Positions 1 to 9,147 of a stretch of 39,346 nucleotides of DNA are shown piece by piece (within the stretch, counting starts at the first letter, position 1; each line of letters starts with the position of its first letter). This stretch comes from WJMT01 sp964624145 (GTDB lineage Bacteria > Acidobacteriota > Aminicenantia > Aminicenantales > Aminicenantaceae), in NCBI GenBank assembly GCA_964624145.1, contig CAZUXT010000031.1:1-39346 (forward strand), given 5' to 3'. The notes beneath the pieces were generated by a model. The model had not been told where the DNA came from. It made no database searches and saw only the letters and a list, made by a program, of their open reading frames with translations. The position numbers were made by a program, and so were the translations under genes.

Positions 1-399
1 CCTTTCATGGTCTCAAGCGATTTTATCGAAACAATGGACGTGGAGATGGCGCGGCGCGAAACTCTGGATTATCTGGAACAAAGCAAGTACCTGCTGCTTG
101 ATTTCGTCCAGTCCTCTCCTGAAGGCGCTGCCCAATACTGGAAGAGCGATTTTGTAGAGGCAAAGACAAGCGAGCTTCTTTCCAAAAAGAGATACATGAA
201 CCAGCAGCTGGATAAATACCACATGGCCAAAGCCAAAGCCATTTGCGACCAGATAGAAATTCTTCTTTTGGAGCTTACAGGAATGAGCGGAGAGCTGTCG
301 GATGCCGAGCGAGATCAGATACGTGAGCTTATCGAACAGAGGCAGATTATATTAAAGATAAATCTCATCAAAAAAGAATTACAGCAAAGCGAGGTCTAA
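1..399 (+). CDS. C-terminal part of an anti-sigma-like protein (5' partial)
   Basis: The frame is open to the left edge, so the gene probably begins outside the window; an internal ATG lies at 7. The visible 130 residues are charged, helical and soluble. The pattern 'RETLDYLEQSKYLLLDFV' followed by a helix and 'ICDQIEILLLELTG' resembles the region behind the zinc finger in putative anti-sigma factors of Acidobacteria-like genomes. That match is from memory of the family and the zinc finger itself is not visible. It is followed at once by an exported protein (stop at 397-399, next start 401), so the two are co-transcribed. If the reading is right, a sigma factor should lie just upstream of the window. 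It could also be an unrelated coiled-coil protein. Confidence 0.55.
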   Translation, partial: PFMVSSDFIETMDVEMARRETLDYLEQSKYLLLDFVQSSPEGAAQYWKSDFVEAKTSELLSKKRYMNQQLDKYHMAKAKAICDQIEILLLELTGMSGELSDAERDQIRELIEQRQIILKINLIKKELQQSEV

Positions 400-400
400 A

Positions 401-1243
401 GTGAGAAAAACAAAAACAGCACTGGCTCTACTGGTTATGGCGTTTTCTTTTCTTCAGGCATATGCCCAGGCACCATCGGACAAGGAGCTGTTCCAGGAAG
501 CAAAGATCCTGATTTTTGATAAAAAATGGGAACAGGCGCAGCAAAAATTGGACGACCTCCTTGCACGCTACTCTGAAAGCCCTCTTTATTCACAGGCGCT
601 TTTTTACAGGGGCAAATGCCTGTCCGAACAGGAAGGCAAAGAGAGGAAAGCCATAGAGGTGTATAAACAGTATAAAGACCGTAAAGACGCGGATAAGAAT
701 TTAATACAGGAGTCAGGGATAAAGATCATTGATCTTTCCTTCGATCTCTATGAACAGGGCAGAACCTCATACATTGATGAAATAGAACAGTCACTCCGAA
801 GCAGAGACAAAGCCGTAAGATATTATGCGGCTATCAAATTGAGTAAAATATCGGATAAGAGCACAGCCAGAAAAGGGCTTCCCGTGCTTGAAGACATTCT
901 CGAGCGGGAAAAAGATAGGGAACTGCACGATCTGGCCAAACTGGCTGTTCTGAGAATCGATCCGAATGCTCTAGGAAACATCCAAGACCATGAATATGAA
1001 ACCCGACCCAGGATGCTCTGCATAAGAATTTATGACCTGGGAGAGAAAGAGGCCAGTTTCTCTCTGAACATCCCCTGGGCTCTGGCTGACCTGGCCCTCA
1101 GCTCGATTCCGGAAGAAGACAGAGAGGAAATGAGGGATGAGGGGTATGATTTGGATAATATCTTGAAAGAACTCACCAGAATCAAGGGAAATATCCTTGA
1201 GATAAAAGGTGAAGACAGTTTAATAAAGATTTGGATTGAATGA
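401..1243 (+). CDS. Exported HEAT/TPR-like protein with C-terminal domain shared with next gene
   Basis: GTG start with GAGG at 391-394, six bases upstream. Residues 1-23 form a Sec signal peptide (MRKTKTALALLVMAFSFLQAYAQ). Residues about 28-110 look like TolA-binding-type TPR helices ('LFYRGKCLSEQEGKERKAIE'). Residues about 125-185 contain two HEAT-like helix pairs ('RSRDKAVRYYAAIKLSKISD'). The last ~75 residues resemble the whole mature part of the next protein: an '(I)R/L-I-x-D' strand, an N/LP motif, an acidic stretch and a terminal 'IKIWIE'. The family is known as small basic/acidic alpha-beta domains at the C-terminus of SHOCT-like proteins; its function is not established. Periplasmic location is inferred. 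The stop overlaps an upstream ATG of the following frame, so these genes form one operon. Confidence 0.75.
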   Translation: MRKTKTALALLVMAFSFLQAYAQAPSDKELFQEAKILIFDKKWEQAQQKLDDLLARYSESPLYSQALFYRGKCLSEQEGKERKAIEVYKQYKDRKDADKNLIQESGIKIIDLSFDLYEQGRTSYIDEIEQSLRSRDKAVRYYAAIKLSKISDKSTARKGLPVLEDILEREKDRELHDLAKLAVLRIDPNALGNIQDHEYETRPRMLCIRIYDLGEKEASFSLNIPWALADLALSSIPEEDREEMRDEGYDLDNILKELTRIKGNILEIKGEDSLIKIWIE

Positions 1244-1260
1244 CATCAAGGAGGTATATG

Positions 1261-1641
1261 ATGAAAAAAATAACAATTTTCGTTTTACTGGCATTTGTTT
1301 TAAGTCTGGCACCGGCTCACATGCTTATGGCCAACGACAGTGACCTTCAGGCCATTAAGAAAGCCGTAAAAAAGAACCCGAATATCGACCCGGACCAGGA
1401 AGTCAAGTGGTTCAAAATTCTCATCACAGACACCAGGACCAAACAGGACAAAGTCAAGATCACACTGCCCGTATCCCTCATTGAGCTGATTCTGGAAGCA
1501 GACCATGACCACTTCAGGATCGACAGAGACGAATATGATGTGGATATCAGGGAGATCTTCAGAGAACTCAAAAAAGCAGGCCCCATGGCCATCATTGAGA
1601 TTTGCGAAGACGGCGAGCTCATCAAAGTCTGGTTCGAATAA
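1261..1641 (+). CDS. Small exported protein, single shared C-terminal domain
   Basis: The start is placed at 1261, not at the upstream ATG at 1240, because AAGGAGG at 1248-1254 is six bases before 1261 and a signal peptide (MKKITIFVLLAFVLSLAPAHMLMA) begins there. The mature part of about 100 residues carries 'FKILITDTRTKQDKVKITLP', then 'LIELILEADHD', 'DVDIREIFRELKKAG' and a final 'LIKVWFE'. The same order of elements forms the C-terminus of the preceding gene, so the two look like paralogous domains, one attached to helical repeats and one free. It is the last gene of the operon and a strong terminator follows. No enzymatic motif is visible; function unknown. Confidence 0.75.
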   Translation: MKKITIFVLLAFVLSLAPAHMLMANDSDLQAIKKAVKKNPNIDPDQEVKWFKILITDTRTKQDKVKITLPVSLIELILEADHDHFRIDRDEYDVDIREIFRELKKAGPMAIIEICEDGELIKVWFE

Positions 1642-1658
1642 GTTCAACACCGAAGGTG

Positions 1659-1693
1659 AAAGGGCAGTCTTTTCTCTAAGACTGCCCTTTTTT
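1659..1693 (+). terminator. Rho-independent terminator
   Basis: A 12-bp perfect stem (AAAGGGCAGTCT at 1659-1670 with AGACTGCCCTTT at 1679-1690), an 8-nt loop and a run of T. It lies 17 bases after the stop of the small exported protein and ends the three-gene operon. Confidence 0.92.
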
Positions 1694-1845
1694 GTTTTCT
1701 TTTGGGGGATAACACCAAAGCAATTCGTTCATTATAAATAATTCACCGTAATTTCAAACACAATAAAAACCAGTAATAAAAGCCAAAAAATTTTTAATTC
1801 CCGCAGAAAAATGATATATTTACAAAATAGAAAAGGAGCCGACTC

Positions 1846-3705
1846 ATGAAAAAAACCATAATTTTCGCCCTCACACTTGTCTTCATAGCCTTAATATCTT
1901 TGGTTGCCGCTTCTCAGGAAATTTCAACCATTAAACTCGAGAGAGCCGATGCCAAAGACTTTCCGCTTGTCTATTTTTACTACACCTCTCATACGGCGAG
2001 CGGGGAATACGCAGGCATGGCTTTTATCGATGAGGTCAAACTTTTTGAAGCTAACAATGAAGAAAAAGTATGGGGAAACGACGAAGACCATCACGTGCCC
2101 GCAAAATTGAGCATCATCATTGACTCAAGCGGCAGCATGAAAAATGACATGACAACGGTTATTGATGCCGTTAAAAATCTCATCAGCATGATGGACCAGT
2201 ATGACAGCATTCAGTTGATTGATTTTGACTCCACGGTAAGAGTCATAAAAGATTTCACGAATAATCAGGATGAGTTGAGGGAATCACTCCCCAATGTCCA
2301 AGCCAACGGCGGGACCGCGCTTTACGATTCCATACTTAATGGGATAGACAACGTCAAACACATGGAAGGGATGAGAGCCGTGGTGATTTTAACGGACGGA
2401 AAGGATGAGAATGCCAGCGGTGACGGCCCTGGAAGCCAATCCACATTTGACGCCTTGAAAGAGCAGTTGGCCCTCTCTCATGTCCCTGTGTTTTGCGTCG
2501 GCCTGGGTGAAGGGGCTGAGAAAAGCACTTTGGACACCATTGCGGAGCTCTCCAAAGGGGAAGCCTATTATGTCAGCGAGGTTCAGGACGTAAGCAAGGT
2601 GTATGAGGACATCATCACCTATGTGCACTCATTGTATCGATTTTTCTTCGTCACAAAAAACGGTGTATGCGACGGATCAGAAAGAGAATTTAACGTTCAA
2701 TTTCGGAAAAAAGACGTGGGAAAATTAACCTACAAGGCCCCAAAAAAGAAATTCCCGACTTATGTGTTTACGGAAATAAAAAATAATTTCGTCCAATATC
2801 TTTCCATCACAGGAGACGGACAATACGTCGGAGTGGGCGAGCCCGTCACCTTTTTGAATTTCAAAGGCGAACGAATGGCCATACACTGGGGTTATTCAGA
2901 TGTTAACCAGGTCAACATCATCAATGAGGCTCTGATTCATGTCAAAGCAGGCTATGGATGGGACGGGTATTCCAAAAAAAAGGAAGGGGATGAGATCCAA
3001 AACGTGCCGGACAATGAGTATTACAAAAACGCCTCAGGAGATTTTCATAAAGACTGGGGATGGAGGCCGGTGGGGATGTCTCCTAAGGGAAATTATGCCC
3101 TGTACTGCGCAAGAGTCCGGGATGATCGATTTAATTTTTATTTCATGCTTCTGGATAGAGAGAATGCAGCCGTGTTATGGGAGAAGGGATTATACAAAGC
3201 CGAATTTGATGCGCCGGGCCCCATAGCTGTCTCCGAGACAGGGATATCGCTGGTCACACAGGATTACAATCTTTTTGCTGTTGACAGAGAAGGCAAAGAA
3301 CTTTTCAGGAAGATGTGGGAAGAAACAAATCTAAGATTTCAGAGAATCGCAATCACCGGTGACGGGACAAAATTCATCATAAGGACCAATAAAAATGTTG
3401 ATGACCCGCCCGAAGAAGATGTTTTTGTTTTTAATAGGGAAGGCGAGAAGCTCTGGGCAATTAAATCTCCTTCGAATGATGACCGAGACGGTGTTTCCGT
3501 ATCCCCTGACGGAAAATATTTTGCCGTAAACTCAGTGTGGGGGCCGCAAGTCTTTGACCAGAACGGCAAACTCATCTGGGAGAAGAAGCTGGAAGAGAGG
3601 ATTGAAGAAACAGACCAGGGCACAGGGATCGCCATAGCCAATAATGGTAATTTGGTTTACAGCCTCTGTAATAGAATTTATTTTGATAATATCAATGACA
3701 AATAA
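1846..3705 (+). CDS. Exported von Willebrand factor A domain protein with propeller-like C-terminus
   Basis: AAGGAG at 1833-1838 sets the ATG at 1846. A signal peptide covers residues 1-23. A VWA domain spans about residues 87-260 with a complete MIDAS: D93-x-S95-x-S97 ('DSSGS'), the Thr in 'GGTALYDS' and the Asp in 'LTDGKDE'. It should bind a divalent metal and a protein ligand outside the inner membrane. Residues about 300-615 contain repeated short strands with 'GDGQYVGVG', 'SPKGNYALY', 'TGDGTKFII' and 'SPDGKYFAV' alternating with 'REGKELF', 'REGEKLW' and 'QNGKLIW', the look of a PQQ/WD40-like beta-propeller. No lipobox is seen. The gene stands alone between a terminator and a convergent TetR gene. 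The ligand is unknown. Confidence 0.85.
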   Translation: MKKTIIFALTLVFIALISLVAASQEISTIKLERADAKDFPLVYFYYTSHTASGEYAGMAFIDEVKLFEANNEEKVWGNDEDHHVPAKLSIIIDSSGSMKNDMTTVIDAVKNLISMMDQYDSIQLIDFDSTVRVIKDFTNNQDELRESLPNVQANGGTALYDSILNGIDNVKHMEGMRAVVILTDGKDENASGDGPGSQSTFDALKEQLALSHVPVFCVGLGEGAEKSTLDTIAELSKGEAYYVSEVQDVSKVYEDIITYVHSLYRFFFVTKNGVCDGSEREFNVQFRKKDVGKLTYKAPKKKFPTYVFTEIKNNFVQYLSITGDGQYVGVGEPVTFLNFKGERMAIHWGYSDVNQVNIINEALIHVKAGYGWDGYSKKKEGDEIQNVPDNEYYKNASGDFHKDWGWRPVGMSPKGNYALYCARVRDDRFNFYFMLLDRENAAVLWEKGLYKAEFDAPGPIAVSETGISLVTQDYNLFAVDREGKELFRKMWEETNLRFQRIAITGDGTKFIIRTNKNVDDPPEEDVFVFNREGEKLWAIKSPSNDDRDGVSVSPDGKYFAVNSVWGPQVFDQNGKLIWEKKLEERIEETDQGTGIAIANNGNLVYSLCNRIYFDNINDK

Positions 3706-3711
3706 GAAGAT

Positions 3712-4299
3712 TTATTCAAAATAGTAGTCAATCAGGTCAGCTATGTAGGCCTTCCTGGTTTTCTCATCATTGAAATCGAGCCCGGCAAATCCTTTAAACA
3801 GGCTGGGCATAAGGCCGGGGAGAGTTACGGCAGATAATATTTGCAGGACGATGAAATTCAAATCTTTTCCTTTTTGCTTTAATTTAAAATCCTTTATTTT
3901 GGACGTCAGATCATTGAGCAGGGAAGTGAATTTTTTTACAAAAGGAGTTTTGTAATTGTTATCCATCAGAGGCGCATAAAGATGAGCCTTAGCTATGCCC
4001 GGCCATTTGACAGCTCCTCCCATAAATGTCTCTAAAAAGACCTTGAGCTTTTCTCTGGGAGTAAGATCCGTCTGTTCCAGGGTTTCGGCGGGCATTTTGG
4101 TCATCTCATTCAGAGTCCGGTTTAAAGCGAGACGGATCAATTTTTCCTTGGACCTGAAATAATAATTGATAGCAGCGCTGTTCACACCCGCCTCTCGGGC
4201 AATTCCGCGGATAGTAATTCTTTCAATCCCTTTTTTCTCAATACAGTCTATGGCAGCCCCCAAAATTTTTTCCTGGGTGGGAATTTTTTGTCCGTTCAT
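3712..4299 (-). CDS. TetR/AcrR-family transcriptional regulator
   Basis: 195 residues, the usual length. The N-terminal helix-turn-helix spans residues about 9-55 ('ILGAAIDCIEKKGIERITI' then 'IAREAGVNSAAINYYFRSKE'). The C-terminal part resembles the ligand-binding helices of CerR/AcrR-type regulators ('LETFMGGAVKWPGIAKAHLY'). It is divergent from a TonB-dependent receptor, and a 13-nt motif occurs twice in the shared 160-bp intergenic region, once next to each gene. The inference is repression of itself and of the receptor, relieved by an unknown ligand, probably the receptor's substrate or a product of it. The 3' end is six bases from the convergent VWA gene, with no visible terminator between them. 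Confidence 0.88.
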   Translation of the reverse strand: MNGQKIPTQEKILGAAIDCIEKKGIERITIRGIAREAGVNSAAINYYFRSKEKLIRLALNRTLNEMTKMPAETLEQTDLTPREKLKVFLETFMGGAVKWPGIAKAHLYAPLMDNNYKTPFVKKFTSLLNDLTSKIKDFKLKQKGKDLNFIVLQILSAVTLPGLMPSLFKGFAGLDFNDEKTRKAYIADLIDYYFE

Positions 4300-4338
4300 A
4301 GGTGTGTCCTTTAAAGAATGAGGTCTCTCTGTTTAAAA

Positions 4339-4351
4339 CATATGTTTAAAT
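4339..4351. promoter_or_regulatory. Candidate TetR operator, copy 1
   Basis: CATATGTTTAAAT, identical to 4431-4443. Here the flanking bases complete the 12-bp perfect palindrome AAACATATGTTT (4336-4347), about 40 bp upstream of the TetR start. A palindrome next to a TetR gene, repeated near the divergent gene, is the usual layout of an autoregulatory operator. No footprint is available. Confidence 0.6.
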
Positions 4352-4399
4352 TATATGTTCTTTCTCTCCCCAGAGCAAGCAAAAAAAAAGAAAAACCAC

Positions 4400-4427
4400 T
4401 TGACTTTAGTGGATAGACCATTAAAAT
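4400..4427 (+). promoter_or_regulatory. Sigma70-type promoter of the TonB receptor gene
   Basis: TTGACT at 4400-4405, a 16-bp spacer, and TAAAAT at 4422-4427. The start of transcription would fall near 4434, inside the second operator copy, and about 26 bases before the ATG at 4460. Confidence 0.6.
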
Positions 4428-4430
4428 AAT

Positions 4431-4443
4431 CATATGTTTAAAT
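4431..4443. promoter_or_regulatory. Candidate TetR operator, copy 2
   Basis: A second exact CATATGTTTAAAT that begins three bases after the receptor -10 box. Bound repressor here would cover the transcription start. The palindrome is only half conserved in this copy. Confidence 0.55.
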
Positions 4444-4459
4444 CAAATGAATAAAACAA

Positions 4460-6796
4460 ATGATTAACAAAGCGCGGCAAACAGCCATCACAACCATCAC
4501 AGTTTTTGTTTTTCTTTTGGTTTCCACAGCCCAGTCCCTACTTTCTGCAAATCCCCCGGAAATACAGGAAAAGACCGGCTCCATCAAAGGGACCGTTATA
4601 GACGCTGAGGTCAAATCCCCTCTTGCGCAGGTGAAAGTCAGTATTGTTGGCCTAAACAAAGATACTCTGACCGATGAAGAGGGAAATTTCGCTTTCTTAG
4701 ATGTTCCTGTGGGGACGTACACGCTTCAGTTCTCCTGCGAATTCTACACCACTGTCCGGAACACAGATATCGTTGTAAAATCCCGGCGAATAACCCGGGT
4801 TCATGCGGAAATGACATTAGTCCTTTCATTGAAGCAGGAAGAGGAGATCACAGTGACGGCCGGATATTTTGCCCCTGCGGAAAAGCAGAATCCCAGCACT
4901 TCACATTTTTCGTTTGAAGAAATCCGCAGGCTGGCTGTTCCTATAGGAGATGTCAGCCGGATCTTAAGCAGCCTTCCCAGTGTGATCAGTGTCAACGCCA
5001 TGAATAACGCTCTGGTGGTCAGAGGCGGGAATCCTGCGGAAAACAGTTTTTTCATAGATAATATCCAGGTTCCCAACATCAATCATTTCCCGAAGCTCGG
5101 ATCCACAGCCGGAGCCATAGGCCTTTTAAACATTGATTTTATCCGTGACGTCCGTTTTTATTCCGGCGGATTGTCCCCGGAATACGGGGATTCGCTTTCC
5201 TCGGTCATGGATGTCCGGTTCAGAGAAGGCAACAGGGATGAATATGACTTTCAGCTGGGCCTGGATATGATGGGAGCGAGTGCGGTGGGAGAAGGTCCTT
5301 TAGGCAAAGACACAGGTTCCTGGATGCTCTCAGCGCGCCGAAGCTATCTGGACCTGCTCATTGATATCATGGGACAGGGCGTGCCCGTGACCTACAGCGA
5401 TTTTCAGGCAAAAATAAATCTCAACCTTTCTCCGAGAAACAGGTTGAGTTTTCTGGGAATCGGAGGAATGGACAACAGCGGGACACAGAAAGAGGATGCT
5501 CTGGAGGATAATGAAAGTTATTATGGAGGGCTGGACACCAAAGAATACACGGTCGGGGTCAACTGGTTTTCCATGTGGGGTTCAAACGGCTACTCCAATA
5601 CGTCGCTTTCTCAAAATTATATGCAGTATCAAGAAGACGCTTTTCATACGGTTTCCGAAGAATTAGCCAGAAAAGGCCTGTATACAGAGAGGTCCCTGAA
5701 TCTAAGGAACATCAATCATTTCAGGCTGAGCAAAGCCCATGAATTGAGCTTCGGGTTTGAATTCAAGCACATGACCGATAATTACGATTATTTTGTAGCC
5801 GGGTATACGGATGTGCTGGGGAACGCAGTCTCTCCGGTGGACCGGGACATCCGGATATCAGATGATATGTATGCGGCTTTTTTGAACTGGAACTGGAGTC
5901 CCTCCTCTAAACTGAAGTTCAACACAGGAGCGCGTCTGGATTATTTGAGTTTGAGCCAAAAATTTTACTTATCGCCCCGGTTTTCTCTAGCCTATAAATT
6001 GTCGGAAAACACATCACTTCAGACTTCCCTGGGCGTTTTCACCCAGCATCTGCCCCTTCATCTCGTGGGACAGAGGAAGGGGTTTGAAGAATTGGAAAGC
6101 CCGCGGGCTTATCATTTTATCCTCGGTTTCCATCATCTTCTCAATGGAACAACACGGCTGAGCGTAGAGGTCTATGATAAGGAATATCATTATCTGCCCC
6201 TTGATCCGGCTCAGCCAACACTCTTCGTATTTGATGAGATTTTCTTTCAGGGCTTCATCCAGGAGCACGAGAATCTGGTGGATACGGGAAGAGGCAGGGC
6301 ATATGGAATAGAGTTGATGGTCCAGAAAAAACTTTCGAATAAGTTATATGGAGTGATCAGCGGTTCCTATTTCCGGACTCAGTATCAAGGGTTGGATGAG
6401 ATATGGAGAGACCGGATCTATGACAACCGGTTTGTTCTTTCCACCCAGGGGGGATACAAGTTCAACAAGCATCTTGAGTGCAGCTTCAAATGGGTTTTTG
6501 CCGGAGGATATCCTTATACGCCTTTTGACATCGAGGCCTCTCTCTTGGCTAATACCGGCATATATGACCAGAACCGCATCAACAAAGAAAGGCTGCCTCC
6601 CATTCATTTTCTCAATCTCCGCATGGACAAGCGGTTTTATTTCAGGCGGTCCAATCTGATTCTCTATTTAACGGTGTGGAACGCCTACAACCGGAAAAAT
6701 GTGATCTCTTATTACTGGAACACCATAGAGCAGAGGCCAGGTCAGGCGGAGCTCTGGGGGATCCTTCCCTGCTTCGGGTTGGAATTTGAGTTTTAA
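4460..6796 (+). CDS. TonB-dependent outer-membrane receptor with carboxypeptidase-regulatory-like domain
   Basis: 778 residues. A signal peptide ends near residue 30. Residues about 38-115 form a carboxypeptidase-D regulatory-like beta-sandwich ('GSIKGTVIDAEVKSPLAQVK' to 'VPVGTYTLQFSCEFYTTV'). Residues about 140-260 are the plug ('LVVRGGNPAENSFFIDNIQV', 'FYSGGLSPEYGDSLSSVMDV'). The rest is an aromatic-rich 22-strand-type barrel that ends in the expected Phe ('LEFEF'). It would import a substrate across the outer membrane using TonB energy; the substrate is not evident. No TonB, ExbB or SusD-like gene is adjacent. No clear ribosome-binding site precedes the ATG. Control by the divergent TetR protein is inferred from the shared motif. 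The next gene, 70 bp downstream on the same strand, also encodes an outer-membrane-type protein. Confidence 0.9.
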   Translation: MINKARQTAITTITVFVFLLVSTAQSLLSANPPEIQEKTGSIKGTVIDAEVKSPLAQVKVSIVGLNKDTLTDEEGNFAFLDVPVGTYTLQFSCEFYTTVRNTDIVVKSRRITRVHAEMTLVLSLKQEEEITVTAGYFAPAEKQNPSTSHFSFEEIRRLAVPIGDVSRILSSLPSVISVNAMNNALVVRGGNPAENSFFIDNIQVPNINHFPKLGSTAGAIGLLNIDFIRDVRFYSGGLSPEYGDSLSSVMDVRFREGNRDEYDFQLGLDMMGASAVGEGPLGKDTGSWMLSARRSYLDLLIDIMGQGVPVTYSDFQAKINLNLSPRNRLSFLGIGGMDNSGTQKEDALEDNESYYGGLDTKEYTVGVNWFSMWGSNGYSNTSLSQNYMQYQEDAFHTVSEELARKGLYTERSLNLRNINHFRLSKAHELSFGFEFKHMTDNYDYFVAGYTDVLGNAVSPVDRDIRISDDMYAAFLNWNWSPSSKLKFNTGARLDYLSLSQKFYLSPRFSLAYKLSENTSLQTSLGVFTQHLPLHLVGQRKGFEELESPRAYHFILGFHHLLNGTTRLSVEVYDKEYHYLPLDPAQPTLFVFDEIFFQGFIQEHENLVDTGRGRAYGIELMVQKKLSNKLYGVISGSYFRTQYQGLDEIWRDRIYDNRFVLSTQGGYKFNKHLECSFKWVFAGGYPYTPFDIEASLLANTGIYDQNRINKERLPPIHFLNLRMDKRFYFRRSNLILYLTVWNAYNRKNVISYYWNTIEQRPGQAELWGILPCFGLEFEF

Positions 6797-6866
6797 AACG
6801 AGATTTTTTTCCTGAATTAACCCCAAAACAAGAGGCTGGCTTATTTGTCCATGCTTTAGTACAATT

Positions 6867-9076
6867 GTGAAAAATTTGAAAATGAAAAAGTTATGGGGAT
6901 CCTTGTTATGTGTTTTTCTTCTGTGTTCTTTTCTTTCCGCCCAGTTAAAGTGGAAAAACAAGCACATCTCTGCTCAGAAAACGGATGCGCCCATAAAAGT
7001 GGACGGTCTGTTAGACGAAAGAGCCTGGAGTGAGGCTCCCAAGGCCGCTGATTTCATCCAATTTGAGCCTGATAAAGGGAGCCCTGCTTCAGAGCGCACT
7101 ATTGTCAGTGTGCTTTTTGATGACCGCTTTATCTATTTTGGATTCTGGTGCTATGATTCAGAATCAAATAAAGTAGCGGCCCGGATGACCAAAAGAGATT
7201 CAGATATCCGCGCAGATGATTCTGTGTATGTGATGATGGATACCTTCCACGACCAGAGAACATGCTATTATGTCTGCACAAACCCGCTGGGGACCCAATT
7301 AGATGGCCGCATAACAGAAAACGGGCGGACAAATGATTCCACATGGGACGGGATATGGAGGTCAGCAGTTCAGAGAACTGATTTTGGCTGGACCGCAGAG
7401 TTTGCCGTGGACTTAAGCAGTATCAAGTATGAACCCGGAGAAGGAAAAATATGGGGATTGAACTTAGGCAGAGGAATTCCCAGAAAACTGGAGTTCAGCT
7501 TCTGGACAGGGCCTCTGGAATCGGCTTATAAAGTATCCCAGTTCGGAGAACTGACTGGTCTGGACCTTGAAAAAGCAGCTAAAAAGATACAGGTCATTCC
7601 TCACATTATCTCCAAAGCGGAAGAAGGGGAAAAGACCACGGCTGAGATGGGATTGGACGCCCGGTATGCATTTTCTCAAGCTGTCTCCGGGAATCTCACC
7701 GTCAATCCTGATTTTGCCACAGTGGAGGCAGATCAGGAGGTCATCAATCTGACCCGTTTTGAGACCTTTCTTTCAGAGAAAAGAAACTTTTTTCTGGAAG
7801 GAAGTGAGATTTACAATCAGCGAATTAATTTGTTTTATTCGCGAAGGATTTCAGATATATACGGAGGGGCCAAAGTCTATGGGAAAGTCAAGGGCTATGA
7901 ATTCCAGGGATTGACGGCTCAAACCAAAGAAAACCAGGAGACAGGGGAGAGCTCAGCTAATTTTACGGTCTTTCGTTTGAAAAAGGATGTGATGAAATCG
8001 TCAAACATCGGATTCACAGCGGCCAACAAGCTGATAAACGGAAGAAACTGGGGGACCGCAGGATTGGACACAGCCCTCTACTTTTCAGATACATTCAAGT
8101 TCACAGGTCAGTTGGCTGTGAGTTACGGAGATACCAACACAGACAACATCGCTTTTTTTCTCCGTCCGAGCTACGACACATCTACCTTTCATATCCACCT
8201 NNNNNNNNNNNNNNNNNNNNNNNNNNNNNNNNNNNNNNNNNNNNNNNNNNNNNNNNNNNNNNNNNNNNNNNNNNNNNNNNNNNNNNNNNNNNNNNNNNNN
8301 ACATCGCTTTTTTTCTCCGTCCGAGCTACGACACATCTACCTTTCATATCCACCTCCGGTACACGCATTTGGGGAGAAACTTTGCGGATAATGCCAATCA
8401 GGTCGGATTTGTCCGAGATGACAACCGGCGGGAGCTGGATTCGGCCATTTCCAAGATATTTTTTCCCAAGAAATTAGGATTGGAAAAAATCGAGTATGAA
8501 TCCAATTACAATATATACTGGGGGCTGGACGGCACAATGAGAAGCTGGAAGGTCGACCAGGAAGTGGACTTTGATCTAAGGAACAAATTTTCATTCTCTC
8601 TGGAACATCACGAAGAATTCAAATTGTATGAAAAAGAATTCAGGAACAGGCAGAGTGAAGTAGGGATCGGATACAATACAAGAGAATGGCAGCATGTCAC
8701 CTTTGTTTACAGCTTCGGCCGAAACTTTGACAGGGATTTTCAACTGCTGGAAGGGAATGTCAACTTTAAGCTGACGCAGGAATTTTCCACTTCTTACGGA
8801 ATAGAGCGGGTGCTGTTTGACCCGGACCCTGAAGGAGAAAGCACTTGGATCCATGTTCTCAGGGCTACTAATTATTTCACAAACGACCTGTTTTTAAAGC
8901 TTTTCTATCAAATCAACACGGTGATTGATAAAAGAAACATCCAGGTTCTGTTTGTCTACCGGTTCCAGCCTCCTTTTGGGTCCATACAGCTCGCTTATCA
9001 GAAGGGAACCGGAGAGTTTGGCGAGAGAGGGACTCAGGGCCACACTTTGTTCCTCAAATTCGCCTATATGTTTTAA
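6867..9076 (+). CDS. DUF5916 / CBM9-like outer-membrane protein, split by an artificial gap
   Basis: GTG start at 6867 (ATG at 6882 possible) with a signal peptide ('LLCVFLLCSFLSAQ'). Residues about 40-200 form a family-9 carbohydrate-binding-like domain ('APIKVDGLLDERAWSEA'). Then comes the DUF5916 hallmark ('LTVNPDFATVEADQEV', 'LTRFETFLSEKRNFFLEG') and a barrel-like C-terminus ending 'FLKFAYMF'. The N block at 8201-8300 interrupts it. Bases 8146-8200 are repeated exactly at 8301-8355. Removing 100 N plus one 55-nt copy (155 bases) joins frame 6867 to the frame that ends at 9076 and gives one 684-residue protein, a normal length. The gene is therefore probably intact. The role of DUF5916 proteins is not settled; outer-membrane binding or transport is suggested by architecture and by the TonB receptor just upstream. 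Confidence 0.88.
8146..8355. other. Assembly gap with duplicated 55-nt ends
   Basis: Exactly 100 N at 8201-8300, with 8146-8200 identical to 8301-8355 (55 nt each). The same 55/100/55 structure occurs at 27748-27957. This is the signature of a scaffolder joining two contigs that still share one k-mer of 55. Confidence 0.95.
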
Positions 9077-9091
9077 TCTCAGCCTCTCTCA

Positions 9092-9120
9092 TTGCTCCAA
9101 CCACCTGATCTCCGTATAAT
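9092..9120 (+). promoter_or_regulatory. Sigma70-type promoter for menG/ubiE
   Basis: TTGCTC at 9092-9097, a 17-bp spacer and a perfect TATAAT at 9115-9120, 28 bp upstream of the start at 9148. Confidence 0.65.
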
Positions 9121-9147
9121 GCATGTTAGAAACTAAGGAACAAAAGA

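Noticed and set aside
4339..4443. CRISPR-like direct repeats
   Set aside because: Only two copies of 13 bases occur, next to a TetR gene. No array with regular spacing and no cas gene exists anywhere in the window.
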